Shown: positions 8,878 through 17,222 of the stretch, piece after piece
Numbering within the stretch: position 1 is the first letter of the stretch
Layout of the letters: each line of letters begins with the position of its first letter
Source of the DNA: Runella defluvii
GTDB taxonomy: Bacteria > Bacteroidota > Bacteroidia > Cytophagales > Spirosomataceae
Length of the DNA stretch: 64,000 nt
Reading direction: 5' to 3'
Assembly (NCBI RefSeq): GCF_014195535.1
Contig: NZ_JACIBY010000007.1
Location: 1 to 64,000, forward strand
Made by a program: the position numbers and the translations under genes
The notes under the pieces: model-generated
Database searches by the model: none
Told to the model about the DNA's origin: nothing
What the model saw: only the letters and a program-made list of their open reading frames with translations

Positions 8878-10575
8878 ATGAAATTAAACAATATAATAAA
8901 ACCCATTAAAATCTTTGGTGTGGCAGCGTTGTTATTAACAACTCAGTCATGTAAGGATCTTTTGGATGAAAAAGTCGTATCAGGCATTGGTAATGACTAC
9001 ATAAATACCCCGAAAGGATTTGAAGACGCAGTAAAGTCAGCTTATTCCTCACTTAGGTATTACTACGCAACTCAGCAAGGGCTTACCCTCACGGAGTATG
9101 GCACCGATATTTATGCGACGGGTGCGGATGGAGGTTATAAAGGTTTTCACTTTTACGATACCCAACTTAACCCAACCGTCGATTATATCATTAATACGTG
9201 GGATGAACTTTATCGCGGTATCAACACTTGTAATGCAATTATTGATAGGGCCCCAGCGGCAACAGTTTCGGATGCTGTCAAAAAATTGAGAGTTGCTGAA
9301 GCTAAGTTCTTGAGAGCGCATTATTACTATATTTTGCACCAACAATTTGGTGGGGTTGATTTGCGTTTGAAGGAAACTTTGGCTCCTACCAAAGAGACCA
9401 AAAGAGCTTCGGATGCTGAAATGTATGCGGCTATCATCAAAGACTTGGAAGATGCCATTCCTGCATTGGAAGCAAAAGCACAATCATCTGACTATGGACG
9501 TGCAACAAAACCTGCAGCTGAAACTTTGTTGGCGAAAGTATATTTAGCCAAAGCTTATTCTGCTTCTAAAGCCGCTGACGACTTTGCAAAAGCTGCGGCT
9601 TTGTGCAAAACAGTGACTACAGCGTATGGCTTTAAGTTGTTGGATGATTTTGCAAGTGTTTTTGACGAAAACAACCAAGTGAATAGTGAAGTAGTATTTG
9701 CAGTTCAATATACGTCGGATCCTTTGACTAACTTGACCAACAACACAGGGGCAACTAACGGTGGAAATAACCTTCACTTGTTCTTTGGGATGCAGTATGA
9801 TGTGCAGCCAGGTATGAAACGCGACGTATTCTATGGCCGTCCGTTCAAACGCTTGAGACCTACTTCGTATTTGTTGAATACGCTTTTTGCAGATAGAACC
9901 AATGACTCACGCTACAAAAAGACGTTCAGAGATACGTGGCTCTCAAATAACCCAGGAGCCAACTTGAATCCTTCTTTTGATGATTCAAAAACGAAGATAA
10001 CCTTCGCTGCTGGCGACACGGCCATTTTTATTCCAGGAGTTGAATGGACAAAGGCGCAACGTGCTGCCAAAAAATACCAAGTATTGGTGCCAAGTATGTA
10101 CAATGAGGCTTTATTTCCTACATTGACCAAGTTTTTTGATACCAAGCGCCCTGACCTAACGTATGAAGCAGGTAGCCGTGATTATTTTGTGTTCCGTTTG
10201 GCGGATGTGTTACTGATGCAAGCAGAAGCTTATTTGCAGTCAGGAAACAAGGCAGAAGCCGTCGCAGCATTCAACCAAGTACGTTTCCGTGCAGGTTGGC
10301 CAGGTAAAAAAGATGCCATGCTTATCAAAGAAGCTGACATGAACTTTGAGCAAATCATTGAAGAGCGGGGTCGTGAGTTGGCGGGTGAGCAAACTCGTTG
10401 GATGGATTTGAAACGTTGGGGTTTGTTAGTTGAGAGAGTACAGAAGTATAATCCGCAAGCCGCCACTAACATCAAAGCTATTCACAACGTGCGCCCAATT
10501 CCACAAACACAGATTGACCGTAGTGCAAAAAATGCAGAAGGTGTTTCTGTTTTTCAACAAAATCCAGGGTATTAA
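8878..10575 (+). CDS. SusD/RagB-family nutrient-binding outer membrane lipoprotein
   Basis: 565 residues with a lipobox ending at Cys25 (LLTTQSC). The rest shows a SusD alpha-helical TPR-type fold: YRGINTCNAIIDRAP, FLRAHYYYILHQQFGGVDL, RLADVLLMQAEAYLQSG near the end, and the C-terminal ERGRELAGEQTRWMDLKRWG motif. It caps the SusC barrel and captures substrate at the cell surface. The start is 40 nt after the SusC stop and the terminator after it closes a two-gene operon. Substrate unknown. Confidence 0.95.
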   Translation: MKLNNIIKPIKIFGVAALLLTTQSCKDLLDEKVVSGIGNDYINTPKGFEDAVKSAYSSLRYYYATQQGLTLTEYGTDIYATGADGGYKGFHFYDTQLNPTVDYIINTWDELYRGINTCNAIIDRAPAATVSDAVKKLRVAEAKFLRAHYYYILHQQFGGVDLRLKETLAPTKETKRASDAEMYAAIIKDLEDAIPALEAKAQSSDYGRATKPAAETLLAKVYLAKAYSASKAADDFAKAAALCKTVTTAYGFKLLDDFASVFDENNQVNSEVVFAVQYTSDPLTNLTNNTGATNGGNNLHLFFGMQYDVQPGMKRDVFYGRPFKRLRPTSYLLNTLFADRTNDSRYKKTFRDTWLSNNPGANLNPSFDDSKTKITFAAGDTAIFIPGVEWTKAQRAAKKYQVLVPSMYNEALFPTLTKFFDTKRPDLTYEAGSRDYFVFRLADVLLMQAEAYLQSGNKAEAVAAFNQVRFRAGWPGKKDAMLIKEADMNFEQIIEERGRELAGEQTRWMDLKRWGLLVERVQKYNPQAATNIKAIHNVRPIPQTQIDRSAKNAEGVSVFQQNPGY

Positions 10576-10600
10576 TAATTCAATCAACCCCCACCAAGAA

Positions 10601-10627
10601 AAAAGAGGCGCAATTTGCGCCTCTTTT
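10601..10627. terminator. Terminator between susD-like gene and rsgA (convergent)
   Basis: A near-perfect palindrome of AAAAGAGGCGCAA and its complement with a single central base (practically an 11-bp stem and 5-nt loop). A-run before and T-run after allow use from both strands. It lies between the stops of the SusD gene (10575) and rsgA (10650). Confidence 0.9.
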
Positions 10628-10649
10628 GCTTTTAAGCCTATCAAAAAAA

Positions 10650-11708
10650 TTATTTGCGATTGTCTTGCCCGCCGACCATGCTCAAGTAGCTTTCGTAGCG
10701 ACTCATGGCAATGGTACCTGCTTCTACGGCGTCTTTGACGGCGCATTTAGGCTCGTCAATGTGAAGGCAATTGTTAAAACGACATTCGTTCAACAAATCA
10801 CGCATTTCGGGGAAATAGTGACTGATTTCCTCTTCTTCAATCTCCGATAACCCCAACTCTTTGATGCCAGGGGAGTCAATGATAAAGGTAGAGGGCGCCA
10901 GCTCAAACATTTCGGCAAAAGTGGTGGTATGGACGCCTTTGTTGGCAAAGGTTGAGACTTCGTTGGTACGTAGGTTAAGATGCGGAGCGATGGCATTGAC
11001 CAATGTTGATTTACCCACGCCTGAGTGTCCCGACAAAACCGAAATCTTCCCCGAAAGAAGCTCCCGAAAAGATTCCACGCCTTCACCTGTGACGCTCGAT
11101 GTGGTAAAACACGTATAACCCAACCCTCGATAGAGATTAATCAAGTAGTCTTGGTATTCTTTGGTTTCTTCGTCAAACAAATCTTGTTTGTTGAAAATGA
11201 TTGCACTCGGAATCCGAAACGATTCGGCAACCACCAGCAAACGGTCGATGAACCCCAACGATGTACGAGGAAAGGTCAAGGTGGCTACGATAATCGCTTG
11301 GTCAACGTTGGCGGCAAGTAAGTGCGAATGTGCTGACTTTTGAACCGATTTTCGTGCAATGTAGTTGGCACGTGGTTCAATGTCGTTAATGATGCCCGTT
11401 TGCAACGATTCATCCTCAATTTCCCAAAACACACGGTCACCTACAGCCACGGGGTTGGTTACTTTTAAGTCCTGAAACTTAAATTTCCCCCGCAGTCGGC
11501 AGCGCCAGATTTGTGCTTCTTCATCACGAACGTCGTACCAAGAGCCTGTCGAACGAATCACCAAGCCTTTCAATGAATTTGCGTTGATTTCTTCGGTTCG
11601 TTTGGCAATGACCGCTGCACTTTTGGTCTGAAATTTAGCGGGAGGTGTCTTTATTTTACCTGATTTTTTCAAATTACAGTCGTCTAAAAATTGCTTCGAT
11701 GTCGGCAA
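10650..11708 (-). CDS. rsgA: Ribosome small subunit-dependent GTPase RsgA
   Basis: Circularly permuted GTPase: an OB fold first (about 48-115), then G4 (NKQD, about residue 187) ahead of G1 (GHSGVGKST) and G3 (DSPGIKEL), ending in a zinc-binding C-terminus with CRFNNCLHIDEPKC. It checks late 30S assembly and releases RbfA. The start is uncertain. The longest frame begins at 11708 and overlaps the 3' end of kdnB by 35 bp. The conserved part begins at LKGLVIRSTGSW, where a TTG at 11573 would be an alternative start; the basic region between is poorly conserved-looking. Last gene of the minus-strand kdn cluster. Confidence 0.93.
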   Translation of the reverse strand: MPTSKQFLDDCNLKKSGKIKTPPAKFQTKSAAVIAKRTEEINANSLKGLVIRSTGSWYDVRDEEAQIWRCRLRGKFKFQDLKVTNPVAVGDRVFWEIEDESLQTGIINDIEPRANYIARKSVQKSAHSHLLAANVDQAIIVATLTFPRTSLGFIDRLLVVAESFRIPSAIIFNKQDLFDEETKEYQDYLINLYRGLGYTCFTTSSVTGEGVESFRELLSGKISVLSGHSGVGKSTLVNAIAPHLNLRTNEVSTFANKGVHTTTFAEMFELAPSTFIIDSPGIKELGLSEIEEEEISHYFPEMRDLLNECRFNNCLHIDEPKCAVKDAVEAGTIAMSRYESYLSMVGGQDNRK

Positions 11709-12753
11709 TCGTTACTTTCTCTTGCCAGTCATATCCTACAGCATGATTCCACATGTGATCAAGCTTGTACGAGACATGGGCCATCGCTGTGATTTGCTCA
11801 TCGGTCCAGTCTTTCGACAATCCTTGTGGTAATGTGATGTTATGTTGAGCCACCATTTGTTTAAATTCGGCTACCCCTTCTGGATAGTAATCTGCCAAAT
11901 GATTGAAGGCGATGCAGTTGGAATAACAATGGCGCATTCCCAGAATCTTTGAAAGACCATAGCTAATCGCATGGCAAATACCCACTTCTGAATACGTCAA
12001 GCTCAAACCACCCATCAACGAGGCAACCATCAGTTTGTCGTCATTTTCGGCAGTTTGACCGCTATTTTCACCCAAATAAATATCACGGCAAAGCTTCATC
12101 GATTGCTCGGCGTAAGCGTGCGAATAAGCATTATTAAACTGCCCATTTTCTGACTCGATGCAGTGAATATAAGTATCCATTCCCACATAAAACCACCAGT
12201 CGCGTGGAACAGTCGCAATCAACTCGGGGTCAAGTACCACTTGGTTAAAAACCGTCCATTCGCATTTTAAGCCCAGTTTTTTCTCAGGGCCTGTCAATAC
12301 GGCCGTCATCGAAACCTCCGCGCCAGTTCCCGAAATAGTAGGAACGCCCACGTGGTAAATGCCTGGTTTTTTGATGAGATTTAAGCCTTGGTATAAGGTA
12401 GAAGACCCTTCGTTGGTTACCATCAACGACACGCACTTGGCAATGTCCATAATGGCCCCGCCGCCAATTCCAATGATGCCCGAAGGCAAACCTTTGCTGG
12501 CCAAAATCTCATCGCGCAAGATGTCAATTTGCTCAGTGGTAGGTTCGTGCGGGTCAACGTCGATGAAATAAACGGTATCCTCGGGCTGAACAGGCAAGCG
12601 GCCTTCTAATTCTTTTCCTTTGAAATAGTTGTCAACAATAAACACCATGTAGCCGTTGTTTTCGCTACGGTGTGGGGCGATGATTTCACCCAATTGGCTA
12701 AAACTTCCCCGTCCAAAAACGGTTTTTTCGATTCCTTTGAAATTTTTATGCAT
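11674..12753 (-). CDS. kdnB: Iron-containing alcohol dehydrogenase family, 3-deoxy-D-manno-octulosonate 8-oxidase KdnB
   Basis: 359 residues, a metal-dependent (type III) alcohol dehydrogenase. The nucleotide-binding GIGGGAIMDIAK motif is near residue 98 and metal-ligand regions are GMDTYIHCIES and MRHCYSN. The text of the protein and its partner kdnA upstream match the Shewanella pair KdnB/KdnA from memory. KdnB oxidises the C8 hydroxyl of Kdo with NAD(P)+ to give the 8-keto sugar, which KdnA aminates to 8-amino-Kdo for the lipopolysaccharide core. Separated from kdnA by a small ORF and a DUF6169 gene. Function rests on family resemblance plus the neighbouring partner. Confidence 0.85.
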   Translation of the reverse strand: MHKNFKGIEKTVFGRGSFSQLGEIIAPHRSENNGYMVFIVDNYFKGKELEGRLPVQPEDTVYFIDVDPHEPTTEQIDILRDEILASKGLPSGIIGIGGGAIMDIAKCVSLMVTNEGSSTLYQGLNLIKKPGIYHVGVPTISGTGAEVSMTAVLTGPEKKLGLKCEWTVFNQVVLDPELIATVPRDWWFYVGMDTYIHCIESENGQFNNAYSHAYAEQSMKLCRDIYLGENSGQTAENDDKLMVASLMGGLSLTYSEVGICHAISYGLSKILGMRHCYSNCIAFNHLADYYPEGVAEFKQMVAQHNITLPQGLSKDWTDEQITAMAHVSYKLDHMWNHAVGYDWQEKVTIADIEAIFRRL

Positions 12754-12787
12754 GAATCTGTACGTCTTAAAGAAAAAATTTAAAGTG

Positions 12788-13282
12788 TTACTTTGGTTGA
12801 TTGTACTTAGCAGCCAAATCGTCTAATGCAGTAATTATTTGAATTTTCATTCGATTCTCAGATTTGAAAATCAGTGATGCTGAATAACTAAAGCCGTCTG
12901 CTTCATGAAAGCCTTGATCAATTTTTATAAAACCCCGTCCTTCAAAATTAAGGTAGTGGAACCATCCGTCAAATTTGCGTTTACGTGCTTTCCCTTTCCC
13001 GTCGCTGTCATCACAAACATATATAGCAATATTTTCCGCTTTTTTGAAAAAATCTTCTGCAATGGCAGCAATGGTATATAAAATCTGCTCATCAGGAGGA
13101 ATTGAACCTTCTGGCTTTTCAATTTGCGCTATGATTGATTCGTACACGTTGTCGGCAATAACAGGGTCAGCATCAAGTACATAAAAACTTGGTTTGAAAC
13201 GTATCGCATGACGAACATTATATCTTGTTTTGAAAAGATAAAAATGTTCTTCAGGGAAGAGTTGAAAAGGATATGCTTCCAC
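12788..13282 (-). CDS. DUF6169-like protein of unknown function
   Basis: 164 residues starting at a GTG. No in-frame ATG lies in a sensible place. The protein has a conserved-looking core (YVCDDSDGKGKARKRKFDGWF) and no signal peptide or membrane helix. I recall this pattern from the DUF6169 family of Bacteroidota, whose function I do not know. It is preceded, in the same frame, by two stop codons (TAA TGA, 13288-13283) and the small ORF 13286-13390, so translation of the two is probably coupled. The two-gene insert between kdnA and kdnB resembles toxin-antitoxin organisation, but there is no direct evidence for that. Confidence 0.65.
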   Translation of the reverse strand: MEAYPFQLFPEEHFYLFKTRYNVRHAIRFKPSFYVLDADPVIADNVYESIIAQIEKPEGSIPPDEQILYTIAAIAEDFFKKAENIAIYVCDDSDGKGKARKRKFDGWFHYLNFEGRGFIKIDQGFHEADGFSYSASLIFKSENRMKIQIITALDDLAAKYNQPK

Positions 13283-13285
13283 TCA

Positions 13286-13390
13286 TTATTGCTTAGGCTT
13301 TCCCTCTAGCTTTTCAAAAATTTCCTTGATTTTGGGATTTTTCTTGTAAACTTCCTGCATTTCCTTTTGGGATTGCCGTTTACTTTCCAT
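13286..13390 (-). CDS. Small charged ORF coupled to the DUF6169 gene, possibly 5'-damaged
   Basis: 34 residues from the ATG at 13390 (MESKRQSQKEMQEVYKKNPK start), Lys/Glu-rich and probably helical. The reading frame is open further upstream to 13435 and that stretch also looks coding (TEPPKSLGRWL). It is blocked by a TGA at 13438-13436, while an ATG at 13439 sits one frame off. A one-base deletion near 13436 may therefore have removed the original start, leaving the internal ATG or the TTG just before it. Function unknown; partner of the downstream DUF6169 gene by position. Confidence 0.45.
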   Translation of the reverse strand: MESKRQSQKEMQEVYKKNPKIKEIFEKLEGKPKQ

Positions 13391-13452
13391 CAACCAACGA
13401 CCCAGGCTTTTGGGTGGTTCAGTAAGTTTTTGTTCTCATCTGAGAAAATAGT

Positions 13453-14661
13453 TTAGCACGTATAAGCTGCCATTGCTTTGCGAATCGCCTTTTCGAGGTT
13501 ATTGGCAAGCGTTTCAAGCTCAGTTTGTGTCCACGTAACGCGTACTCCAAACGATATCAAACGTCCAATTACTTCTTGCGATTTTGGTAAATCAAGGTTA
13601 GCATAATCTTGCGGAGCACCCAATACTTGAACCGCTAATTTACCCGCTGTACGCATTTCTTTGAGGTGATCCCACTGGTTGATAAAGTGGTACATGTTGG
13701 TAAACCAATAGTTGAACCCACCTACACCTGCAGCGTTTAGTTCGGCCACTACGGCTTGGGCACTTTCAGTATCTGGCAACAATAAATTCAAAAACGTAGC
13801 TGAATCGCCTTCAGTATCGGGGATGCGTGCAAAAGAAACCCCAGGTACGTTGGCAAGGCGGTTCATCAACCACTTTTTGTGCTCGTTGTTCTTTTCTACT
13901 AAGTATGGTACACGACGCGTTTGAGCCAAGCCTACGGCCGCATGAAGTTCTGAAATGCGGTAGTTGAAGCCGATAATCGGGTGTTGTTCCATGCCACGGT
14001 TGTTGCCAATGTGGTCGTGACCGTGATCAGAATAGCTATCGGCAAATTTATAGGCTTGTTCGTCGTTCGTTACGAATACGCCGCCTTCACCTGCGGTAGC
14101 AATCTTGAAAAAGTCATATGAATAGGCCCCTGTTTTGCCCCAAAGCCCCGTAAACGTTCCTTTATAATGGGCGCCCATCGCCTGTCCTGCATCTTCTACC
14201 AAAATAAGGTTATGCTCATTGACAACCTCCATAATGGCTTCCATGTCAGCCATTTGGCCACACATGTGTACCAAACAAATGGCTTTGGTTTTAGGTGTGA
14301 CAACTTTGCGGATTCCTTCGGCTGAAAGGCAAAGTGTTTCGTCGATTTCGGCAAAAACGGGTAAGGCACCAATCATCAAAACGGCTTCAACCGAAGCGAT
14401 ATACGTGAACGGTGGTACAATCACTTCGTCGCCTGTGCCAATACCTGCTGCTACAAGCGCAGTTTGAATGGCCGTCGAACCGCTTGAAACGGCATGGGCG
14501 TATTTGGCACCTACTACTTTACACACTTCCGCTTCCATTTCGCGGGCTTTCCAAATATTATTACGTTGTGCTTCGTGGTTAAAACGAAAGAAAACTCCTG
14601 TCTCTAAAACGTCATTAATTTCTTTGCGCTCTTCTGCGCCGTATAATTCTGTTCCTGGCAT
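13453..14661 (-). CDS. kdnA: PLP-dependent sugar aminotransferase, 8-amino-3,8-dideoxy-D-manno-octulosonate transaminase KdnA
   Basis: 402 residues of the DegT/DnrJ/EryC1/StrS family. SSGSTAIQTAL binds the cofactor phosphate, D157 (VEDAGQAMG) the pyridine nitrogen, and K186 (SYDFFKIAT) forms the Schiff base. The segments MPGTELYG at the start and SDHGHDHIG followed by HPIIGFNYRISE match Shewanella KdnA as I remember it. It transfers an amino group from glutamate to the 8-keto sugar made by KdnB. First gene of the minus-strand cluster kdnA, small ORF, DUF6169, kdnB, rsgA. Clearly an aminotransferase; the specific assignment depends on the neighbouring kdnB. Confidence 0.87.
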   Translation of the reverse strand: MPGTELYGAEERKEINDVLETGVFFRFNHEAQRNNIWKAREMEAEVCKVVGAKYAHAVSSGSTAIQTALVAAGIGTGDEVIVPPFTYIASVEAVLMIGALPVFAEIDETLCLSAEGIRKVVTPKTKAICLVHMCGQMADMEAIMEVVNEHNLILVEDAGQAMGAHYKGTFTGLWGKTGAYSYDFFKIATAGEGGVFVTNDEQAYKFADSYSDHGHDHIGNNRGMEQHPIIGFNYRISELHAAVGLAQTRRVPYLVEKNNEHKKWLMNRLANVPGVSFARIPDTEGDSATFLNLLLPDTESAQAVVAELNAAGVGGFNYWFTNMYHFINQWDHLKEMRTAGKLAVQVLGAPQDYANLDLPKSQEVIGRLISFGVRVTWTQTELETLANNLEKAIRKAMAAYTC

Positions 14662-14741
14662 ACAATTTACTGGTTATAGCCCCCTAATTCCCAAAAGGGA
14701 ACTGTTTATTATTCATTACAAAGTTTTTAACAATAACGTCG

Positions 14742-14749
14742 CAAAGTTA
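14742..14749 (-). promoter_or_regulatory. -7 promoter element upstream of kdnA
   Basis: On the minus strand 14749-14742 reads TAACTTTG, a perfect TAnnTTTG box, about 80 nt before the kdnA start. No exact -33 TTTG is present at 17-23 nt, so strength is uncertain. Confidence 0.45.
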
Positions 14750-14874
14750 GTGATTTTGTAGTGTAGAAGTATAACATTTTATGCGGCCATTCCTGATTTA
14801 CAGTCGAAAGGAATGCTATATAAATCTAAAAAGTTTTTTTATCTTCGGCCTTTAGACCATTGATTATTAAACCT

Positions 14875-16749
14875 ATGATGAACGTAGTAAAATCCTTTTT
14901 CCTTGCCTTGTGCGTGGGAGGGCTAGGGCTGTCTTCTATCGCACAAAATCCAGACATTCAACATTTGCATCCGACCAATTGGTGGATTGGAATGAAAAAC
15001 CCGAATGTGCAACTGTTAGTCCATGGTAAAAACATCAGTACTGCCAAAGTGAGTTTGGCTTATCCAGGTGTTCAGATTAAAAAAACGCAAAAGCTGGAAA
15101 ACCCCAATTACCTTTTGATAGACTTGGTGATTGCCAAAACGACCCAACCTGGGGTTGTTAAGTTGGTGTTTAGCAATGGCAAATTTAAAAATACCCAGCC
15201 TTTTCCTTTGGCAGCCCGCAAACACAAGCCAAATAACATTACCACCGCCGATTTTATTTATTTACTCATGCCTGATCGCTTTGCCAACGGCGACGAGTCG
15301 AACGATAAGTTTTCGAATATGCTCGATACGCAAGCGGATAAAAATGTGCCTTATTTACGCCACGGAGGGGATTTTCAGGGAATTATCAGTCACTTGGATT
15401 ATCTACAAGAATTTGGGGTAACGACGTTGTGGAATACGCCCGTCATTGAAAACAATACAGGCTTAAAAAAGGAGCTTCATGGCAATATGCAAGCGGCCTA
15501 TCACGGGTATCACTTTAGCGACCATTACAAAATCGACCGTCGTTTTGGCGGCAATGAGGGCTATAAAAAGTTGTCGGCGGCGCTGCATCAGCGTGGAATG
15601 AAACTGGTTCAGGATGCTGTTTATAACCATGTGTCAGAAGACCATTGGATGTTTCTGGACCCGCCAACGAAGGATTGGTTCAATATGTGGCCGACTTATA
15701 CCGCCACTAGCCACAAAGAACAAGTCATGCTTGATCCTAATGGGACAGAGGCTGACCGCCGCTTATTGATTGATGGTTGGTTTATGCCATTTTTACCCGA
15801 CGTCAACGCCCGAAATCCACATTTTGCAACTTACATGATTCAACACGCTTTGTGGTCAACGGAAGAGTTTGGGGTGGACGGCTGGCGGATTGATACCTAC
15901 AAATACAACGACATGGAGTTTATGAATCGTTGTAATAAAGCCTTGTTGGATGAATATCCTGACATGCTCATTTTTGGGGAAACGTTTGTGACTAACCCTG
16001 CTTTTATGAATTATTTTGTGCAGAACAACGTCAATTATCCTTTCCAATGTAACCTTCCTGGTAGTTGCGATTTTCCAAGTTACTCGGCCATCGGCGACGC
16101 CCTCACGCAGCCTTGGAGTTGGGATGGAGGGGTAAATCGCCTTTACAGTACGTTGGCGCAAGATTATTTCTACAAAAACCCGTCTAAGATGGTAACATTT
16201 TTGGACAACCACGATACCGACCGTTTTCTGTCGGTGATAGGGGAGGATTTTGCCAAATACAAAATGGGAATCACGTGGCTGTTGACGACGCGCGGCATTC
16301 CGCATCTTTATTATGGGACAGAAGTGTTGATGAAAAATACGAAAAACCCCACCGATGCCGAGGTTCGCCAAGATTTTGTGGGAGGCTGGAAAGGCGATAA
16401 ACAAAACAAATTTACGGCCGCTGGGCGCTCTGCCAAAGAAAATGAAGCCTTTGATTTGGTAAAAAAACTGGCCAATTACCGTAAAAATACCCCATCATTG
16501 TACAACGGTAAGTTTACCCAATACCTTCCCCAAAACGGCGTGTACGTGTATTTTAGGCATGATACTGCCAAAACAATTATGGTAATCATGAATAGCAATT
16601 CAGCCGAAACTACGCTAGAAACGGCTCGTTTTGCTGAACGTACAAAAGGGTTGACGGGAGCAATGAATGTTTTGACGGAAGAAAAGATAAATTCACTCGG
16701 AAGTCTCAAAATACCTGCAATGACAACGTGGGTATTGGAGTTGAAGTAA
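14875..16749 (+). CDS. Exported GH13 alpha-amylase family enzyme (cyclomaltodextrinase/neopullulanase type)
   Basis: Start placed at ATG 14875 (624 residues); the TTG at 14860 only adds MIIKP-type leader. The signal peptide ends LSSIAQ, giving a mature N-terminal Gln. An N-terminal Ig-like cyclomaltodextrinase domain (about 30-125) precedes the TIM barrel. Predicted catalytic residues are D340 (GWRIDTYKY), E369 (FGETF) and D447 (LDNHDTDRF). A beta-sandwich C-terminal domain finishes the protein. It should hydrolyse alpha-1,4/1,6-glucans or cyclodextrins in the periplasm, as SusA does. It is monocistronic, with a possible -7 element (TATCTTCG, 14840-14847) and an inverted-repeat element after the stop. 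The SusC/SusD pair is 4 kb away, so a link is not shown. Confidence 0.92.
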   Translation: MMNVVKSFFLALCVGGLGLSSIAQNPDIQHLHPTNWWIGMKNPNVQLLVHGKNISTAKVSLAYPGVQIKKTQKLENPNYLLIDLVIAKTTQPGVVKLVFSNGKFKNTQPFPLAARKHKPNNITTADFIYLLMPDRFANGDESNDKFSNMLDTQADKNVPYLRHGGDFQGIISHLDYLQEFGVTTLWNTPVIENNTGLKKELHGNMQAAYHGYHFSDHYKIDRRFGGNEGYKKLSAALHQRGMKLVQDAVYNHVSEDHWMFLDPPTKDWFNMWPTYTATSHKEQVMLDPNGTEADRRLLIDGWFMPFLPDVNARNPHFATYMIQHALWSTEEFGVDGWRIDTYKYNDMEFMNRCNKALLDEYPDMLIFGETFVTNPAFMNYFVQNNVNYPFQCNLPGSCDFPSYSAIGDALTQPWSWDGGVNRLYSTLAQDYFYKNPSKMVTFLDNHDTDRFLSVIGEDFAKYKMGITWLLTTRGIPHLYYGTEVLMKNTKNPTDAEVRQDFVGGWKGDKQNKFTAAGRSAKENEAFDLVKKLANYRKNTPSLYNGKFTQYLPQNGVYVYFRHDTAKTIMVIMNSNSAETTLETARFAERTKGLTGAMNVLTEEKINSLGSLKIPAMTTWVLELK

Positions 16750-16754
16750 ATTTC

Positions 16755-16827
16755 TTTGTCACTCCGACATTAGGAGGGGGCTACATCCAAATCGGGTATA
16801 GGCTCCTCCTATCGTCAAAGTGACAAA
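16755..16827. repeat. 73-bp imperfect palindrome, REP-like or terminator
   Basis: Two 28-nt arms (16755-16782 and 16800-16827) are complementary at most positions; both ends read TTTGTCAC and its complement. The arms contain TAGGAGG / CCTCCTA cores and flank an unpaired centre of about 17 nt. It sits between the amylase stop (16749) and the convergent small gene stop (16849). The stem is long and mismatched, lacks a T-run, and looks more like a dispersed palindromic element than a simple terminator. Confidence 0.6.
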
Positions 16828-16848
16828 AGGAATGCATATGTCAAATTT

Positions 16849-17109
16849 TTATGCCATATTCCAAAAAATGACAAGAAAAATAAAAATCAAGCTTATTCCT
16901 ATAATTGTAGGTGTGATAGCCTTTAATCTGTCTTCTTTGGGTATTACTTGAAGTCGTTTGTAATAGGTGTAAATCGATATTGTTGCGAATAAAGGTAAAA
17001 ACCAGTATTGTTTTAATAATATCACCAATACAAAAAGTGAAATCAAGGTTAAAATTGTTATGGTTTTATATTTATCCTGCAACATAATAATGTTTGATTT
17101 AGTAGTCAT
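16849..17109 (-). CDS. Small hypothetical membrane protein
   Basis: 86 residues with two or three predicted membrane segments: ITILTLISLFVLVILL (about 17-32), a hydrophobic stretch around WFLPLFATISIYTYY (about 36-50), and a C-terminal helix from about 66 to 84. A short Lys/Arg/Asp-rich loop separates the last two. No recognisable family. The run of hydrophobic codons and open frame support a real gene, but its short length keeps confidence moderate. Not recognised; no function proposed. Confidence 0.5.
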   Translation of the reverse strand: MTTKSNIIMLQDKYKTITILTLISLFVLVILLKQYWFLPLFATISIYTYYKRLQVIPKEDRLKAITPTIIGISLIFIFLVIFWNMA

Positions 17110-17222
17110 TCAACACAGTGAGCATCAAAATAATGTTCTAATCTACTTTATTGCTGCTTTTGAATGGTTCTTCCGCATGGGTATGGGGAAAGATGGTCCA
17201 ATCTAAATCAGAATTGAAAGAA

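Noticed and set aside
5691-16749. Starch utilisation locus joining SusC/SusD with the GH13 enzyme
   Set aside because: The kdn-rsgA cluster on the opposite strand and two terminators separate them, so there is no operon. Functional cooperation is possible but not shown.
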